Shown: positions 34,219 through 42,968 of the stretch, piece by piece
Numbering within the stretch: position 1 is the stretch's first letter
Layout of the letters: every line of letters starts with the position of its first letter
From: Candidatus Brevefilum sp.
GTDB taxonomy: Bacteria > Chloroflexota > Anaerolineae > Anaerolineales > Anaerolineaceae
Reading direction: 5' to 3'
DNA length: 64,000 nt
Assembly (NCBI GenBank): GCA_019428905.1
Contig: JAHYJN010000004.1
Location: 1-64,000 of the forward strand
Notes under the pieces: model-generated
What the model was told of the DNA's origin: nothing
Databases searched by the model: none
What the model saw: the letters and a program-made list of their open reading frames with translations, nothing else
Position numbers and translations under genes: made by a program

Positions 34219-35823
34219 ATGGAAATCTTTCACAACGCAAAAATTTTTTCACCTGAATATCCCACAGCAACCGCTGTCGTTATTGACCATGGCCGGTTCC
34301 TTGCCTTAGGATCGGATAGTGAGATCCTAGCAGGCTTTTCGAGCACAAAACAGTGCACTGACTTGCAAGGGAAAACCCTTTGGCCGGGTTTGACAGATGC
34401 CCATGTCCACCTGCGCTTACTGGCAGAGACCATGGCCATGATCGATTGCGAAACCAGCACCCGGCAGTCCTGCATTTCCCGGATAAAACAAACGGCAGAC
34501 ACCCTGCCAGAAGGTGCTTGGGTTCGAGGTCACGGCTGGAACCAAAATCAATGGGAAGAAGGTTTTGGCAACGCGGCCATGTTAGACAATGTCTGCGGTG
34601 ATCGTCCTGCTTACCTGACAGCAAAATCGCTTCATGCAGCCTGGGCAAACAGCACAGCAATGTCACTGGCAGGGATCACCGGGGACACCCCGGATCCAGC
34701 TGGTGGAACCATCCAACGTGATCAGCACGGCCAGCCAACCGGGATCTTATTGGAAGCCGGCGCAATGCAGCTGATCGAATCCATCATCCCTGCCCCCACA
34801 ACCGCAGAAATCATCGCAAAATTTAAGGTTACCCTGCCTGAACTGTGGAAAGTTGGCCTGGTTGGCATTCATGATTTTGACGATTTTGCCTGTTGGCTGG
34901 CGCTTCAATCGCTGTATCAAGCCGGATCGTTTGGCCTTAGGGTACGCAAGCACATCCCCTTTGACCACATGGATGAATTCATCAATGCTGGGTTGCACAC
35001 AGGCTTTGGCGATGATTGGTTGAACATCGGAGGTGTCAAACTCTTTTCAGATGGCGCATTAGGTCCGCAAACGGCTGCGATGCTCAAACCTTTTGAGGAT
35101 ACCCAGGAGTCGGGCACGCTGTTGATGGACCAAGATGCGCTGGTCGAAGCCGGCGAGCAGGCTGTTGCGCACGGGATCTCCCTGGCCGTTCACGCGATCG
35201 GCGATCGTGCCAACCGTGTGGTCTTGGACGCTTATCAGCGTTTGAGGAGTTATGAGAGAGCCCATCATTTGCCACATTTACACCACCGCATCGAACATGT
35301 ACAGATCATCGATCCAGCTGATATTTCACGGTTGGCAGAACTCGACATCGTTGCTTCGGTACAGCCCATCCATGCGCCTTCGGATATGCTCATGGCCGAT
35401 CGATCCTTAGGTTCAAGGTCACAAAACGCATATGCATACCAATCTATCCTTGAAGCGGGCGCCGCTTATGTCCTCGGTTCTGATGCCCCCGTTGAACCCG
35501 TGAATCCCTTCTTTGGTCTGCACGCAGCTGTAACCAGACGCCGGTCTGACGGATCACCCGGCCCTCAAGGATGGCATCCCAACCAACGATTAACCCTCGA
35601 AGAAGCCTTGAATGGTTTTACCATCACCCCTGCGGTGGTTGCGGGAAGGGGCAATCGACTGGGAAAAATCGCCCCGGGCTATCATGCTGACTTTATCATC
35701 CTTGAGAAGGACCCCTTTGCACTTGAACCGCATGAATTATGCCAAATTAAACCCCAGGCAACCTTCATCGCAGGCGAGTGCAAATACCAATCTCAGGATA
35801 TCCAGGCTGACTTTACGCCTTAA
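34219..35823 (+). CDS. YtcJ-type metal-dependent amidohydrolase
   Basis: A 534-residue amidohydrolase-3 family enzyme. Metal ligands and landmarks appear in order: DAHVHL near 62, LFSDGALGPQTA near 280, HAIGDRA near 328, HHRIEHVQ near 358 and GSDAPVEPVNPF near 420. It would hydrolyse an amide, imide or similar C-N bond; the substrate is unknown. The ATG at 34219 starts 4 bp after the parB stop, so it is cotranscribed with parAB. The longer frame from 34126 overlaps parB and is not needed. Confidence 0.88.
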   Translation: MEIFHNAKIFSPEYPTATAVVIDHGRFLALGSDSEILAGFSSTKQCTDLQGKTLWPGLTDAHVHLRLLAETMAMIDCETSTRQSCISRIKQTADTLPEGAWVRGHGWNQNQWEEGFGNAAMLDNVCGDRPAYLTAKSLHAAWANSTAMSLAGITGDTPDPAGGTIQRDQHGQPTGILLEAGAMQLIESIIPAPTTAEIIAKFKVTLPELWKVGLVGIHDFDDFACWLALQSLYQAGSFGLRVRKHIPFDHMDEFINAGLHTGFGDDWLNIGGVKLFSDGALGPQTAAMLKPFEDTQESGTLLMDQDALVEAGEQAVAHGISLAVHAIGDRANRVVLDAYQRLRSYERAHHLPHLHHRIEHVQIIDPADISRLAELDIVASVQPIHAPSDMLMADRSLGSRSQNAYAYQSILEAGAAYVLGSDAPVEPVNPFFGLHAAVTRRRSDGSPGPQGWHPNQRLTLEEALNGFTITPAVVAGRGNRLGKIAPGYHADFIILEKDPFALEPHELCQIKPQATFIAGECKYQSQDIQADFTP

Positions 35824-35851
35824 GCTGCTAGAAATTCAAACCTGAATCAGC

Positions 35852-35857
35852 TATAAT
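35852..35857 (+). promoter_or_regulatory. -10 box before the double-XRE gene
   Basis: TATAAT with a partial -35 (TAGAAA at 35829-35834, 17-bp spacer) lies 46 bp before the GTG start at 35904. A local promoter independent of the parAB transcript is likely. Confidence 0.4.
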
Positions 35858-35903
35858 GGGTTTTGACCATTCCATACCAAGAACCATATCCAGGAGGGCA
35901 CCC

Positions 35904-36572
35904 GTGTCAATAAAATCAAGCGTAATCGTAAAACGCATTAAATCCTCCAGGAAATTTCAGGATCGCAGCAAAAAGGACTGTGCCAACATTTTAGGCCTTT
36001 CGGCGGACACTTACCACAGCATCGAAACAGGTGAAACGCCCATAACCTTGCCGCAACTTGAGCTTTTATCCATCTTTTTGGACATTAATCTTTCAGACCT
36101 CCTGCAAACTGAGCCTCCTCAACCCATCTACGTTACCGTCTTTAGCGAAGAAATTCGGCCGCAATACCTGACCTTGCGGGACAAGATGATTCGTGCCATG
36201 TTATCTCTCGAACTCAAAAACCACTCGTTGATCTTGGAAGAGGTCTCACAAGCAATCCACATCCCTTTAGGCGACCTCCAGGCGTACTTCAGCGGCGAAG
36301 AACCGATTCCGGCAGATAATCTGTTCAAGATTAGCGATTACCTGGGTTTATCGCTAGATAAGCTGTATGAACCGATTGGGTTAGTTGAGGCTCAGCAAGT
36401 TCCGCCTTCAGTAAAAGCCAGTTGGCAGCCAGAGTTCACGGATGAAGACATCCAAGAACCTCCCACTGAAGAAGATCCTTATATGGACTTGCTAAAAGCA
36501 TTCCGAAAGCTTCCCATCGTCGACCAGGCTCATATTGCGAAAACCATCTTAGAAAAATTAAAGAATGCCTGA
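35904..36572 (+). CDS. Regulator with two XRE-like domains
   Basis: A 222-residue predicted DNA-binding protein. The first HTH unit (~20-65) contains CANILGLSADTYHSIETG and the second (~95-160) contains EVSQAIHIPLGDLQAYFSG; each is followed by a similar LSDLLQ or LDKLYEP segment, suggesting internal duplication. The C-terminal ~50 residues are acidic and end in a helix. The GTG at 35904 is preferred to an upstream start at 35856 because AGGAGGG ends 5 bp before it. The target genes are unknown; autoregulation is possible. Confidence 0.72.
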   Translation: MSIKSSVIVKRIKSSRKFQDRSKKDCANILGLSADTYHSIETGETPITLPQLELLSIFLDINLSDLLQTEPPQPIYVTVFSEEIRPQYLTLRDKMIRAMLSLELKNHSLILEEVSQAIHIPLGDLQAYFSGEEPIPADNLFKISDYLGLSLDKLYEPIGLVEAQQVPPSVKASWQPEFTDEDIQEPPTEEDPYMDLLKAFRKLPIVDQAHIAKTILEKLKNA

Positions 36573-36643
36573 TCCAAGGCTTTGATTTAGAAAATCTATC
36601 GACTTTTTACCCCTTATATATCTTCTTAAAGCGATCAAATCGC

Positions 36644-37519
36644 ATGCCCACTGCGCCCACTAACCCTTCTGGCCTAATCATTACCAACGCAACAACCGAT
36701 CAAAAACCAGAAATTAGCAAATTCCTCAACCAGGATAACCCGATCCACCAGCACCTGGATTGGTTCAGCCCGTTGGAATGGTTGGGACAGTCGCCATTTC
36801 TGGTTGAAAAGCTTGATGGTAAAATCCAGGGCATTTTTTTAGCTGCCCCCGAAGTTAAACAAGCTTCCTGGATTCGCTTATTTTGCTGTAAAAACCGGAC
36901 CCCGATTGAGGATATATGGGGTCGATTGTTCGCTAAAGCAGCCTCAATGTTAATTTCAGCAAATGTCCAACAATTAGCTGCATTAAGCACCCATGACTGG
37001 TTTACAACCTTGCTGAGGAAATCTGGTTTTTCACACCAGAATGACATTGTATTACTTGAATGGGAGGGGGATCATATTATTTCTGCTAGCAAAAACCCGG
37101 GAATAACGATCCGCCACATGGATGAGTCAGACCTACCTGAGGTGTTTCAGATTGATCAAGCAGCCTTTGCGCCTCTATGGCAAAATTCACTGTCAAGCCT
37201 GACCAAAGCCTTCAATCAACCTGGCATCAGCACAGTCGCCCTCAGCCAAGATCAAATCGTAGGTTACCAGATCAGCACAACAATCACCATCCATGGTCAC
37301 CTGGCCCGCTTAGCTGTCCATCCAGATCACCAGGGGAAACAGGTCGCCTCTGCCCTGGTGTCTGACCTGCTCGAACAATTCACGAGACGGGGTATTTGGC
37401 TCGCTTCAGTCAACACCCAAGCGGATAATAAGCCCTCATTAGCAGTGTATCGAAAATTTGGATTTCATCCCATTAAGAAATTCATACCAGTATTCCAGCT
37501 TAACTTGGACTCATTGTAA
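36644..37519 (+). CDS. GNAT-type N-acetyltransferase
   Basis: A 291-residue protein. The C-terminal half is a GNAT domain with the acetyl-CoA loop LAVHPDHQGKQVASALVSDL near 225-245 and VNTQADNKPSLAVYRKFGF near 260-278. The N-terminal half looks like a degenerate second GNAT fold without a clear CoA loop. The acceptor (an amine on a metabolite, antibiotic or protein) is unknown. It is probably the end of the plus-strand run that began with the PfkB gene. No strong ribosome binding site precedes the ATG. Confidence 0.75.
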   Translation: MPTAPTNPSGLIITNATTDQKPEISKFLNQDNPIHQHLDWFSPLEWLGQSPFLVEKLDGKIQGIFLAAPEVKQASWIRLFCCKNRTPIEDIWGRLFAKAASMLISANVQQLAALSTHDWFTTLLRKSGFSHQNDIVLLEWEGDHIISASKNPGITIRHMDESDLPEVFQIDQAAFAPLWQNSLSSLTKAFNQPGISTVALSQDQIVGYQISTTITIHGHLARLAVHPDHQGKQVASALVSDLLEQFTRRGIWLASVNTQADNKPSLAVYRKFGFHPIKKFIPVFQLNLDSL

Positions 37520-37551
37520 TTTATCTCAAACATTGACTGAATCATCACCGA

Positions 37552-37744
37552 CTTCGTGGATCAGGGCAATCGCAAAGTGAGAGAAATGTCTGTAATATCA
37601 CTGTTCGCGAGTTAACAGACCCCATCCCCGGCCCTTCCCCTCGGGGAGGGGAAGGGTGCCCGTAGGGCGGGAAGGGGTGTTTGCAGAGTGAAGATCGTTG
37701 ATTCTGTGAAAATATTTGACTTTGCAATCGCCCTCTTCGCGGAT
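37552..37744. repeat. MITE/REP-like element with terminal inverted repeats
   Basis: Near-perfect 16-bp inverted repeats (14 of 16 match) bound a 172-bp body: AGGGCAATCGCAAAGT at 37563-37578 and ACTTTGCAATCGCCCT at 37719-37734. The flanks carry a 10-bp direct repeat with one mismatch, CTTCGTGGAT at 37552-37561 and CTTCGCGGAT at 37735-37744. Inside lies a GC-rich hairpin (37632-37642 with 37646-37656, 3-nt loop) and a smaller GCCC-GTA-GGGC hairpin at 37658-37668. There is no coding capacity. It resembles a non-autonomous miniature element. Confidence 0.55.
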
Positions 37745-37804
37745 AGACAAAACGCTCCAAATGTGGCAAAATCATGACGTTTACAAGTAGACGGAGATAA
37801 AAAT

Positions 37805-38476
37805 ATGAGCACGAACCTAAGTCAGCGCGAATTATTGCGGAAGAAACGTTTGGAACAAAAGCGGCGCAAAACGACAGTGGGCATCCTGGTTGCCCTTGGT
37901 GCTGTTCTGTTGATCAGTCTATCCATCATCCTTCCAAACCTGTTAAGAAGCCGATCGAGAGCGGTAGAAGGCAGGGGGTTTACGCTAGGCGACCCGAATG
38001 CACCGGTCAGCGTGGTTAATTTTTCGAGCTATTCTTGTGGATTTTGTGAGGATTTTTCAGAAACAGTTGAACCTGAATTTATCGCAAATTACGTCGACAC
38101 AGGTGATGTCTATTACCGGTATATCACCCTCGCTTTCGGCAGCGATGCCGGCACTCAAAATGCAGTCAAAGCCTCCTATTGTGCAGATGACCAAAACCGC
38201 TTTTTTGATTTCAAACCGTATCTTTTTTCGGCTGCGAGGATACAGAACGGTTTTTCAACCGACAACCTGGTCGATTTAGCAGCGAATGCAGGATTAGAGC
38301 AGGCACAGTTTACAGCCTGTATGGGAGATAATACACATAATTCTGCCCCCAATGAAGATCTCCGTTTTTCCCAATCTGTCGGTGTTACTGGAACACCGTC
38401 ATTCTTGGTCAATAATGAGCAACTGGTGTTTTCCAGTGAGCTGATTCCCCTGGTGGATTCTCTGCTCAACAGATAA
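37805..38476 (+). CDS. DsbA-like thiol oxidoreductase, membrane-anchored
   Basis: A 223-residue thioredoxin-fold protein. A basic N-terminus and one transmembrane helix (~24-45) anchor it, leaving the catalytic domain outside. The active site CGFC lies near residues 77-80 (SYSCGFCEDF), the insertion is helical as in DsbA, and the cis-Pro loop GVTGTPSFLVNN lies near 195-206. It probably forms or shuffles disulfides in secreted proteins. GGAG precedes the ATG. A strong terminator follows. Confidence 0.88.
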   Translation: MSTNLSQRELLRKKRLEQKRRKTTVGILVALGAVLLISLSIILPNLLRSRSRAVEGRGFTLGDPNAPVSVVNFSSYSCGFCEDFSETVEPEFIANYVDTGDVYYRYITLAFGSDAGTQNAVKASYCADDQNRFFDFKPYLFSAARIQNGFSTDNLVDLAANAGLEQAQFTACMGDNTHNSAPNEDLRFSQSVGVTGTPSFLVNNEQLVFSSELIPLVDSLLNR

Positions 38477-38500
38477 GCAGTTTATGCACTAATATTTTTC

Positions 38501-38526
38501 AAGGCCTGGGTTACCACTCAGGCCTT
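38501..38526 (+). terminator. Intrinsic terminator of the DsbA-like gene
   Basis: AAGGCCTG at 38501-38508 pairs with CAGGCCTT at 38519-38526 around a 10-nt loop, followed by ATTATTTTAT. It lies 25 bp after the stop codon. Confidence 0.75.
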
Positions 38527-38532
38527 ATTATT

Positions 38533-39249
38533 TTATAGCCCCCCAAAAAACCGTTCGATGATCAGCATGATCAGTGGGGTGATCAGCAATCCGGGTAAAT
38601 AGCTAGCAGTCCTGATCTTTTTTATGGAAAGCAAGCTGCTGATGGCAATTGCCATCAGGATCAACCCACCAACGGCCGTCATCTCAGTCATCATCGCCGT
38701 TGAGAAGAACCGACTGAATAACCCTGCTAAAAGCGAAATCGCCCCCTGATAAATAAAAATGGTTCCAGCTGAAAAAATCACCCCAATTCCCAACGTAGAA
38801 GCAAATGCTATTGAAGCAAACCCATCCAAAATCGCTTTGATGGTCAACATCTCATAATTTCCGGTCAACCCATCCTGGATTGAGCCAAGGATCGCCATTG
38901 GGCCGATCAAGAACACCAATGAGGCGGTAACAAATCCCTCAACAAATTTGGAGGAATGCCCCTGTTCAGGGTTTCCCCGAACGACCTTGTCCCGTAAAAA
39001 CGATCCGACATGTTCCAAATGCTCTTCCAAGCGCCACCACTCCCCCAACAGGGCGCCGATCAATAACCCCCCTAAGGGAACCAAAGGGTTAGCTGTTTCC
39101 AAAAAGGTCATCAACCCATATCCTAATGTGAACAAACCCAGGCCAAAAACAACCGTATCTCGCAACCTGGATGACAGGCGCGTCCCAATTAGAACACCCA
39201 ATATTGAACCCACAACAATCGTTGCGACATTGATCAGGGTCCCGATCAT
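38533..39249 (-). CDS. DUF554 multi-pass membrane protein
   Basis: A 238-residue integral membrane protein of the DUF554 (YdfK) family, with about seven transmembrane helices. The N-terminal MIGTLINVATIVVGSILGVLIG pattern (read in two pieces: MIGTLINVAT and VVGSILGVLIG) and the GALLGEWWRLEEHLE loop are characteristic. It may be a small transporter, but no substrate is established. It lies 3 bp after the PduO-type gene, in an operon with that gene and the binding protein. Confidence 0.82.
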   Translation of the reverse strand: MIGTLINVATIVVGSILGVLIGTRLSSRLRDTVVFGLGLFTLGYGLMTFLETANPLVPLGGLLIGALLGEWWRLEEHLEHVGSFLRDKVVRGNPEQGHSSKFVEGFVTASLVFLIGPMAILGSIQDGLTGNYEMLTIKAILDGFASIAFASTLGIGVIFSAGTIFIYQGAISLLAGLFSRFFSTAMMTEMTAVGGLILMAIAISSLLSIKKIRTASYLPGLLITPLIMLIIERFFGGL

Positions 39250-39252
39250 GGA

Positions 39253-39801
39253 TCAAGCTTCTTTCGTCAATTGAATGTGATGGCCAAAATTCGAAGACTC
39301 GTACACTTCTAACACAAATAGCAAGGAGGATAAACGATTCAGGTAAGCAACCAGTAATTGTTTCAGGATTTGTTTTTCTTCCAGCATGGCAACTGTCCGG
39401 CGCTCAGCCCGTCGGACAATCGTGCGGGCAAGATCGAGTGCGCCGCTGGCTGGTGAACTACCAGGGATAATGAACACTTTTGGCATTTCAACAGCTGCCT
39501 CAAGATCATCAATTTGCGCTTCCAACCAATTCAACTGCCCGGTGCCGAGTTTGTCAAATTTGTCTGCAACATCTGGGGAGGCGGATAATTCCGTCATCAA
39601 GAGATACAGGTGCTGTTGTACGGTAAAAAGGATGGTGCGGGTTTGCTCACTCTCACTGAGGGCTCGAGCTAAACCAATCGCTGCGTTGGCCTCGTCAACA
39701 CTTCCAACAGCTTCAATCCGCAGTGATGATTTCGAAATCCCCCCTGCTCCCAAATAACTTGTCTCACCAGTATCACCCGCTGCTGTGTAAAATGGTGCCA
39801 T
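39253..39801 (-). CDS. pduO: PduO-type cob(I)alamin adenosyltransferase
   Basis: Transfers adenosyl from ATP to cob(I)alamin, making coenzyme B12. It has 182 residues, the usual size for PduO-type enzymes. The N-terminal ATP loop reads YTAAGDTGETSYLG, followed by IEAVGSVDEANAAIGLA near 30-47. The C-terminal RTIVRRAERRTVAML and YLNRLSSLLFVLE complete the family pattern. No other cobalamin gene is nearby. It sits 9 bp after the binding-protein gene and 3 bp before the DUF554 gene. Confidence 0.9.
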   Translation of the reverse strand: MAPFYTAAGDTGETSYLGAGGISKSSLRIEAVGSVDEANAAIGLARALSESEQTRTILFTVQQHLYLLMTELSASPDVADKFDKLGTGQLNWLEAQIDDLEAAVEMPKVFIIPGSSPASGALDLARTIVRRAERRTVAMLEEKQILKQLLVAYLNRLSSLLFVLEVYESSNFGHHIQLTKEA

Positions 39802-39810
39802 TCAACCCTC

Positions 39811-41517
39811 TTATTCTTCAGTGATGGACAAATCTTCATCTGTTGGCGCCACAACTGCATCACGACCCGTGAGGATGAACCAGGTATGAACATTGTTAAA
39901 GCGGTCACCAGGTTCAAAAACTGGACCCAGGGTGACGCCGTTGATATCATCGCTGACTGCATAGGTATAGGTTGAATAAAGCAGTGGTAAGGAGGGAAGT
40001 TCACGCATGAACAAGACCTGGAAATTTCGGTACAATCGTTCACGCTCACCGAGATCCACATTCATCCGCGCTTGTTCTAAAAATTCACTGGCTGAACGAT
40101 TATCCCAATCGGCGTAATTCTGGCCGGATTGCACTTGCGCCTGCCCCCAAAATGGGTATGGATCCGGATCAGGGGAGCGGGTCAGGTTGATATCAACCAA
40201 GGCGGTCTCATAAGATCGATTTTCAAGATTTTGCAAAACCTGTTCATAAGGTTTTGCCTCCAGGGTTACATCAATGCCCAAGGCTTCCCAACCTGCCTGG
40301 ATGATCTCAGCCATTTGTGTGTGTTTTTCAGTATTAGGATGGATGAGTGTCAAAGCCAAATCCAACCCGGCTTCGCTTAGGAAACGGCCTTCCTCTTCAT
40401 CAAAAGTCACACCTGTGGCTTCAAATAAAAGCTGTGCTTGTGTGGGATCAAAATCGATCTTCTCAAGGTCGTTATAATAAGCCCAGGTACCAGGCAGGAT
40501 CGGCCCATTGGCGGGAATGGCTTGACCCTGATAAACCCTCTCAATCATCACTGAACGATTAATGGATGCCATTAATGCCCGTCTGAACTGCGGGTCTTGC
40601 AGGAATCCAACTTGCGGGTTATCCAGGTTAAGGTAGACGATGGTCAGCAACGGTTCACGGGCCGTATACACAGACAGACCAGGTTCCATCAAGACATCTT
40701 GGAGGATCGTATCGTGGACATCGCCGATGCCTTCTACTTCACCCCTGCGATAAGCAGCCAGCGCATCTTGTGAGGTTGGATAATAACGAAAAATAAATTC
40801 ATCAAGGAAGGGTCGGCTGAGGAAATAAGCGTCAAAGGCTTCCAGCACCACACCCACGATTTGATCATTTTCTACCAATAAACGTTGGAAGCGGAAAGGG
40901 CCTGTACCAACTGGCGCCAGGTTGAAGGGATGATCGACGATCTCATCCAGACTCAATCCACCCAGGATATGCTCAGGTAATATCCCAAAAGTCAGATAAT
41001 CCAAGAAAGGTGCAAAAGGTTCAGGGAGTCGAAATTGAATTTGGCGATTGGATAAAACAACAATCTCAACTTGTGCCCAAAAACTGCGTAAATCTTCTGG
41101 AATTAAGGCATGCTGAGTCTGTAATATATCGATCGAAAACAGAACGTCACTGCTGTCAAACACCTCACCATCGTGCCAATAGACGTCTTCACGCAAGCTA
41201 AAATTATAAACCGTTCCATCCTGTGAAACACCCCAAGACTCAGCCAGGTTAGCTTGCGGGATACCCCTGGAATCAAACTTTATCAATCCATTGAAGAGCA
41301 AACGGCCGACATCATGGTCTGGTGGATTATAAATATCAAGGAAAGGGTTTAGCCGCATAAAATTCCCGGTCAACCCCTCTGTGTAAATACCCCCGCTGAC
41401 CGGTGACGGCGTCAAAGGTGTAACCTCCTCACCATCCATTTGTTGGATGATGAGCAAAACACCAACGATCAGGCCAGTGACCAAGATGATTAATAGCTGC
41501 CAACGAAATTTTTTCAT
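39811..41517 (-). CDS. Family-5 extracellular solute-binding protein (oligopeptide/nickel type)
   Basis: A 568-residue SBP_bac_5 protein. An N-terminal hydrophobic helix (~7-25) anchors or exports it; no lipobox Cys follows, so it is likely membrane-anchored rather than a lipoprotein. Landmarks are LLFNGLIKFDSRGIPQANLA, FSLREDVYWHDGEVFDSSDV and VGTGPFRF in the first ~215 residues. The family binds peptides, nickel complexes or heme. No permease or ATPase genes are near, so its transporter is elsewhere or absent. It is the first gene of the operon with pduO and DUF554. Confidence 0.85.
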   Translation of the reverse strand: MKKFRWQLLIILVTGLIVGVLLIIQQMDGEEVTPLTPSPVSGGIYTEGLTGNFMRLNPFLDIYNPPDHDVGRLLFNGLIKFDSRGIPQANLAESWGVSQDGTVYNFSLREDVYWHDGEVFDSSDVLFSIDILQTQHALIPEDLRSFWAQVEIVVLSNRQIQFRLPEPFAPFLDYLTFGILPEHILGGLSLDEIVDHPFNLAPVGTGPFRFQRLLVENDQIVGVVLEAFDAYFLSRPFLDEFIFRYYPTSQDALAAYRRGEVEGIGDVHDTILQDVLMEPGLSVYTAREPLLTIVYLNLDNPQVGFLQDPQFRRALMASINRSVMIERVYQGQAIPANGPILPGTWAYYNDLEKIDFDPTQAQLLFEATGVTFDEEEGRFLSEAGLDLALTLIHPNTEKHTQMAEIIQAGWEALGIDVTLEAKPYEQVLQNLENRSYETALVDINLTRSPDPDPYPFWGQAQVQSGQNYADWDNRSASEFLEQARMNVDLGERERLYRNFQVLFMRELPSLPLLYSTYTYAVSDDINGVTLGPVFEPGDRFNNVHTWFILTGRDAVVAPTDEDLSITEE

Positions 41518-41533
41518 ATGATTAAGATAAAAT

Positions 41534-41561
41534 GGGCAACCCCATTCTTTTCGAGTTGCCC
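41534..41561 (-). terminator. Terminator after secG
   Basis: Read on the minus strand, GGGCAAC and GTTGCCC (complements of 41555-41561 and 41534-41540) form a 7-bp stem with a 14-nt loop, followed by ATTTTATCTT. It separates secG from the binding-protein gene. Confidence 0.6.
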
Positions 41562-41615
41562 GGTTCTGTATAAACGATGTTGACGAATATCCGGATAATC
41601 TACGATCAGGTTAGA

Positions 41616-41843
41616 TTACCGTCCGAACATAACGGTTAACATGGTCAGGATGAAGAACAACATACTCAGACCAATGGTGATCCAGAACAAAATCTTCTCG
41701 ACACCACGGCGTTTTGTATAAACACCACCAGCATCCCCACCACCAGTTAACCCGCCCAAGCCAACGCCTTTGCTTTGGAGGATGATGCTGGCTACCAGAG
41801 CAATTGACGTTATAATTAATGCGATGCTAAAATAATTTTCCAC
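41616..41843 (-). CDS. secG: Preprotein translocase subunit SecG
   Basis: A 75-residue SecG, the small accessory subunit of the SecYEG translocon in the cytoplasmic membrane. It has two transmembrane helices (~6-22 and ~54-72) and the conserved Gly-rich loop GVGLGGLTGGGDAGGVYTKR between them. The start is GTG at 41843 with a perfect AAAGGAGG (complement of 41849-41856). The gene is divergent from the PHP gene and has its own terminator. Confidence 0.92.
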   Translation of the reverse strand: MENYFSIALIITSIALVASIILQSKGVGLGGLTGGGDAGGVYTKRRGVEKILFWITIGLSMLFFILTMLTVMFGR

Positions 41844-41900
41844 ACGTGCCTCCTTTAACAGGAATGATTATACCCACAACCTAAAAAATACGTCAACCCA

Positions 41901-42968
41901 ATGGATGAAACCAAGTTTGCAATTCATATCCACACCCATTATTCAGATGGGCATGCCAGTCACCAAGAACTGGTTAAAATCGCGGCAAAAGCAGGCCTGA
42001 CAGGAATCATCACTACGGATCATAATATCTGGATTGAGGGTCTGGACGGCTATTACGGCGAAGGCAGACACCAAACCATGCTTCTGGTGGGCGAAGAAAT
42101 CCACGACCGCACACTTATCCCTGCGGGCAACCATTTGCTGGCGATTAATGCCCGTAAAGAACTGGCCCCCTTTGGAGATTCCCCTCAACGATTAATTGAT
42201 CAAATTCAGCGCAGTGACGGCCTTTCGTTTATTGCCCACCCGGTTGAGGACCCCTTGGAAGCATTCAACCAAGCAGAATTTTCCTGGCGTAATTGGGATG
42301 TGCAAAACTTCACCGGGATTGAACTTTGGAACCAGATGAGCGAGTTTAAAAGCGTCACAACCAGCCGAGCATCTGCAGTGGTCAATGCCTTTTTCCCAAG
42401 CAAGATGTCCCAAGGTCCACTCGAACGTACACTGGCCTTATGGGACGAGCTTATTGCTACGCGAAACAGGCCAATCGTGGCTATCGGTGGGGTCGATGCC
42501 CACCAATTCCCTTACAAGTTGGGTCCTTTCACTATCTACCTCTATCCCTACCTGCACCATTTCAAGAGCGTGACCACCCACATCCTCAACCCAAAACCCT
42601 TGTCCGGTTCCTTCCCGGATGATCGCAATATGATCATCAAATCCCTCAGTCAAGGCCATTGCTTTGTCGGCTATGACCTACCTGCGTTGACGGATGGCTT
42701 CAATTTCTCAGTCAACAATGACGATGGCCAGTTCATCATGGGAGACGAGGTTAGGATCAAACGTGGGTTGACATTTCAAATCCGTTTGCCCCAACGGGCG
42801 CTGTGCCGCCTGATTAGAAACGGAAACACCATCAAAGAATGGCAGGATCGTGATGTTTGCACGCATATTACGACAGACCCCGGCGTCTACCGGGTGGAAG
42901 TTTTTATTCCTTATAAAGGTAAATTGCGCGGATGGATCTTCAGCAACCCCATTTACGTGTGGAATTAA
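41901..42968 (+). CDS. PHP-domain metal-dependent phosphoesterase
   Basis: A 355-residue PHP-domain protein. Metal-binding motifs are [12 protein letters not shown] at ~8-19, TTDHN near 39, the FIAHP segment near 112 and GGVDAHQF near 197. The PHP part ends by ~260; the last ~90 residues form a beta-rich region of unknown role. PHP proteins hydrolyse phosphoesters, and the substrate here is unknown. The ATG at 41901 has no evident ribosome binding site. The 3' end overlaps the convergent rtcB gene by 4 bp. Confidence 0.8.
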   Translation: MDETKFAIHIHTHYSDGHASHQELVKIAAKAGLTGIITTDHNIWIEGLDGYYGEGRHQTMLLVGEEIHDRTLIPAGNHLLAINARKELAPFGDSPQRLIDQIQRSDGLSFIAHPVEDPLEAFNQAEFSWRNWDVQNFTGIELWNQMSEFKSVTTSRASAVVNAFFPSKMSQGPLERTLALWDELIATRNRPIVAIGGVDAHQFPYKLGPFTIYLYPYLHHFKSVTTHILNPKPLSGSFPDDRNMIIKSLSQGHCFVGYDLPALTDGFNFSVNNDDGQFIMGDEVRIKRGLTFQIRLPQRALCRLIRNGNTIKEWQDRDVCTHITTDPGVYRVEVFIPYKGKLRGWIFSNPIYVWN

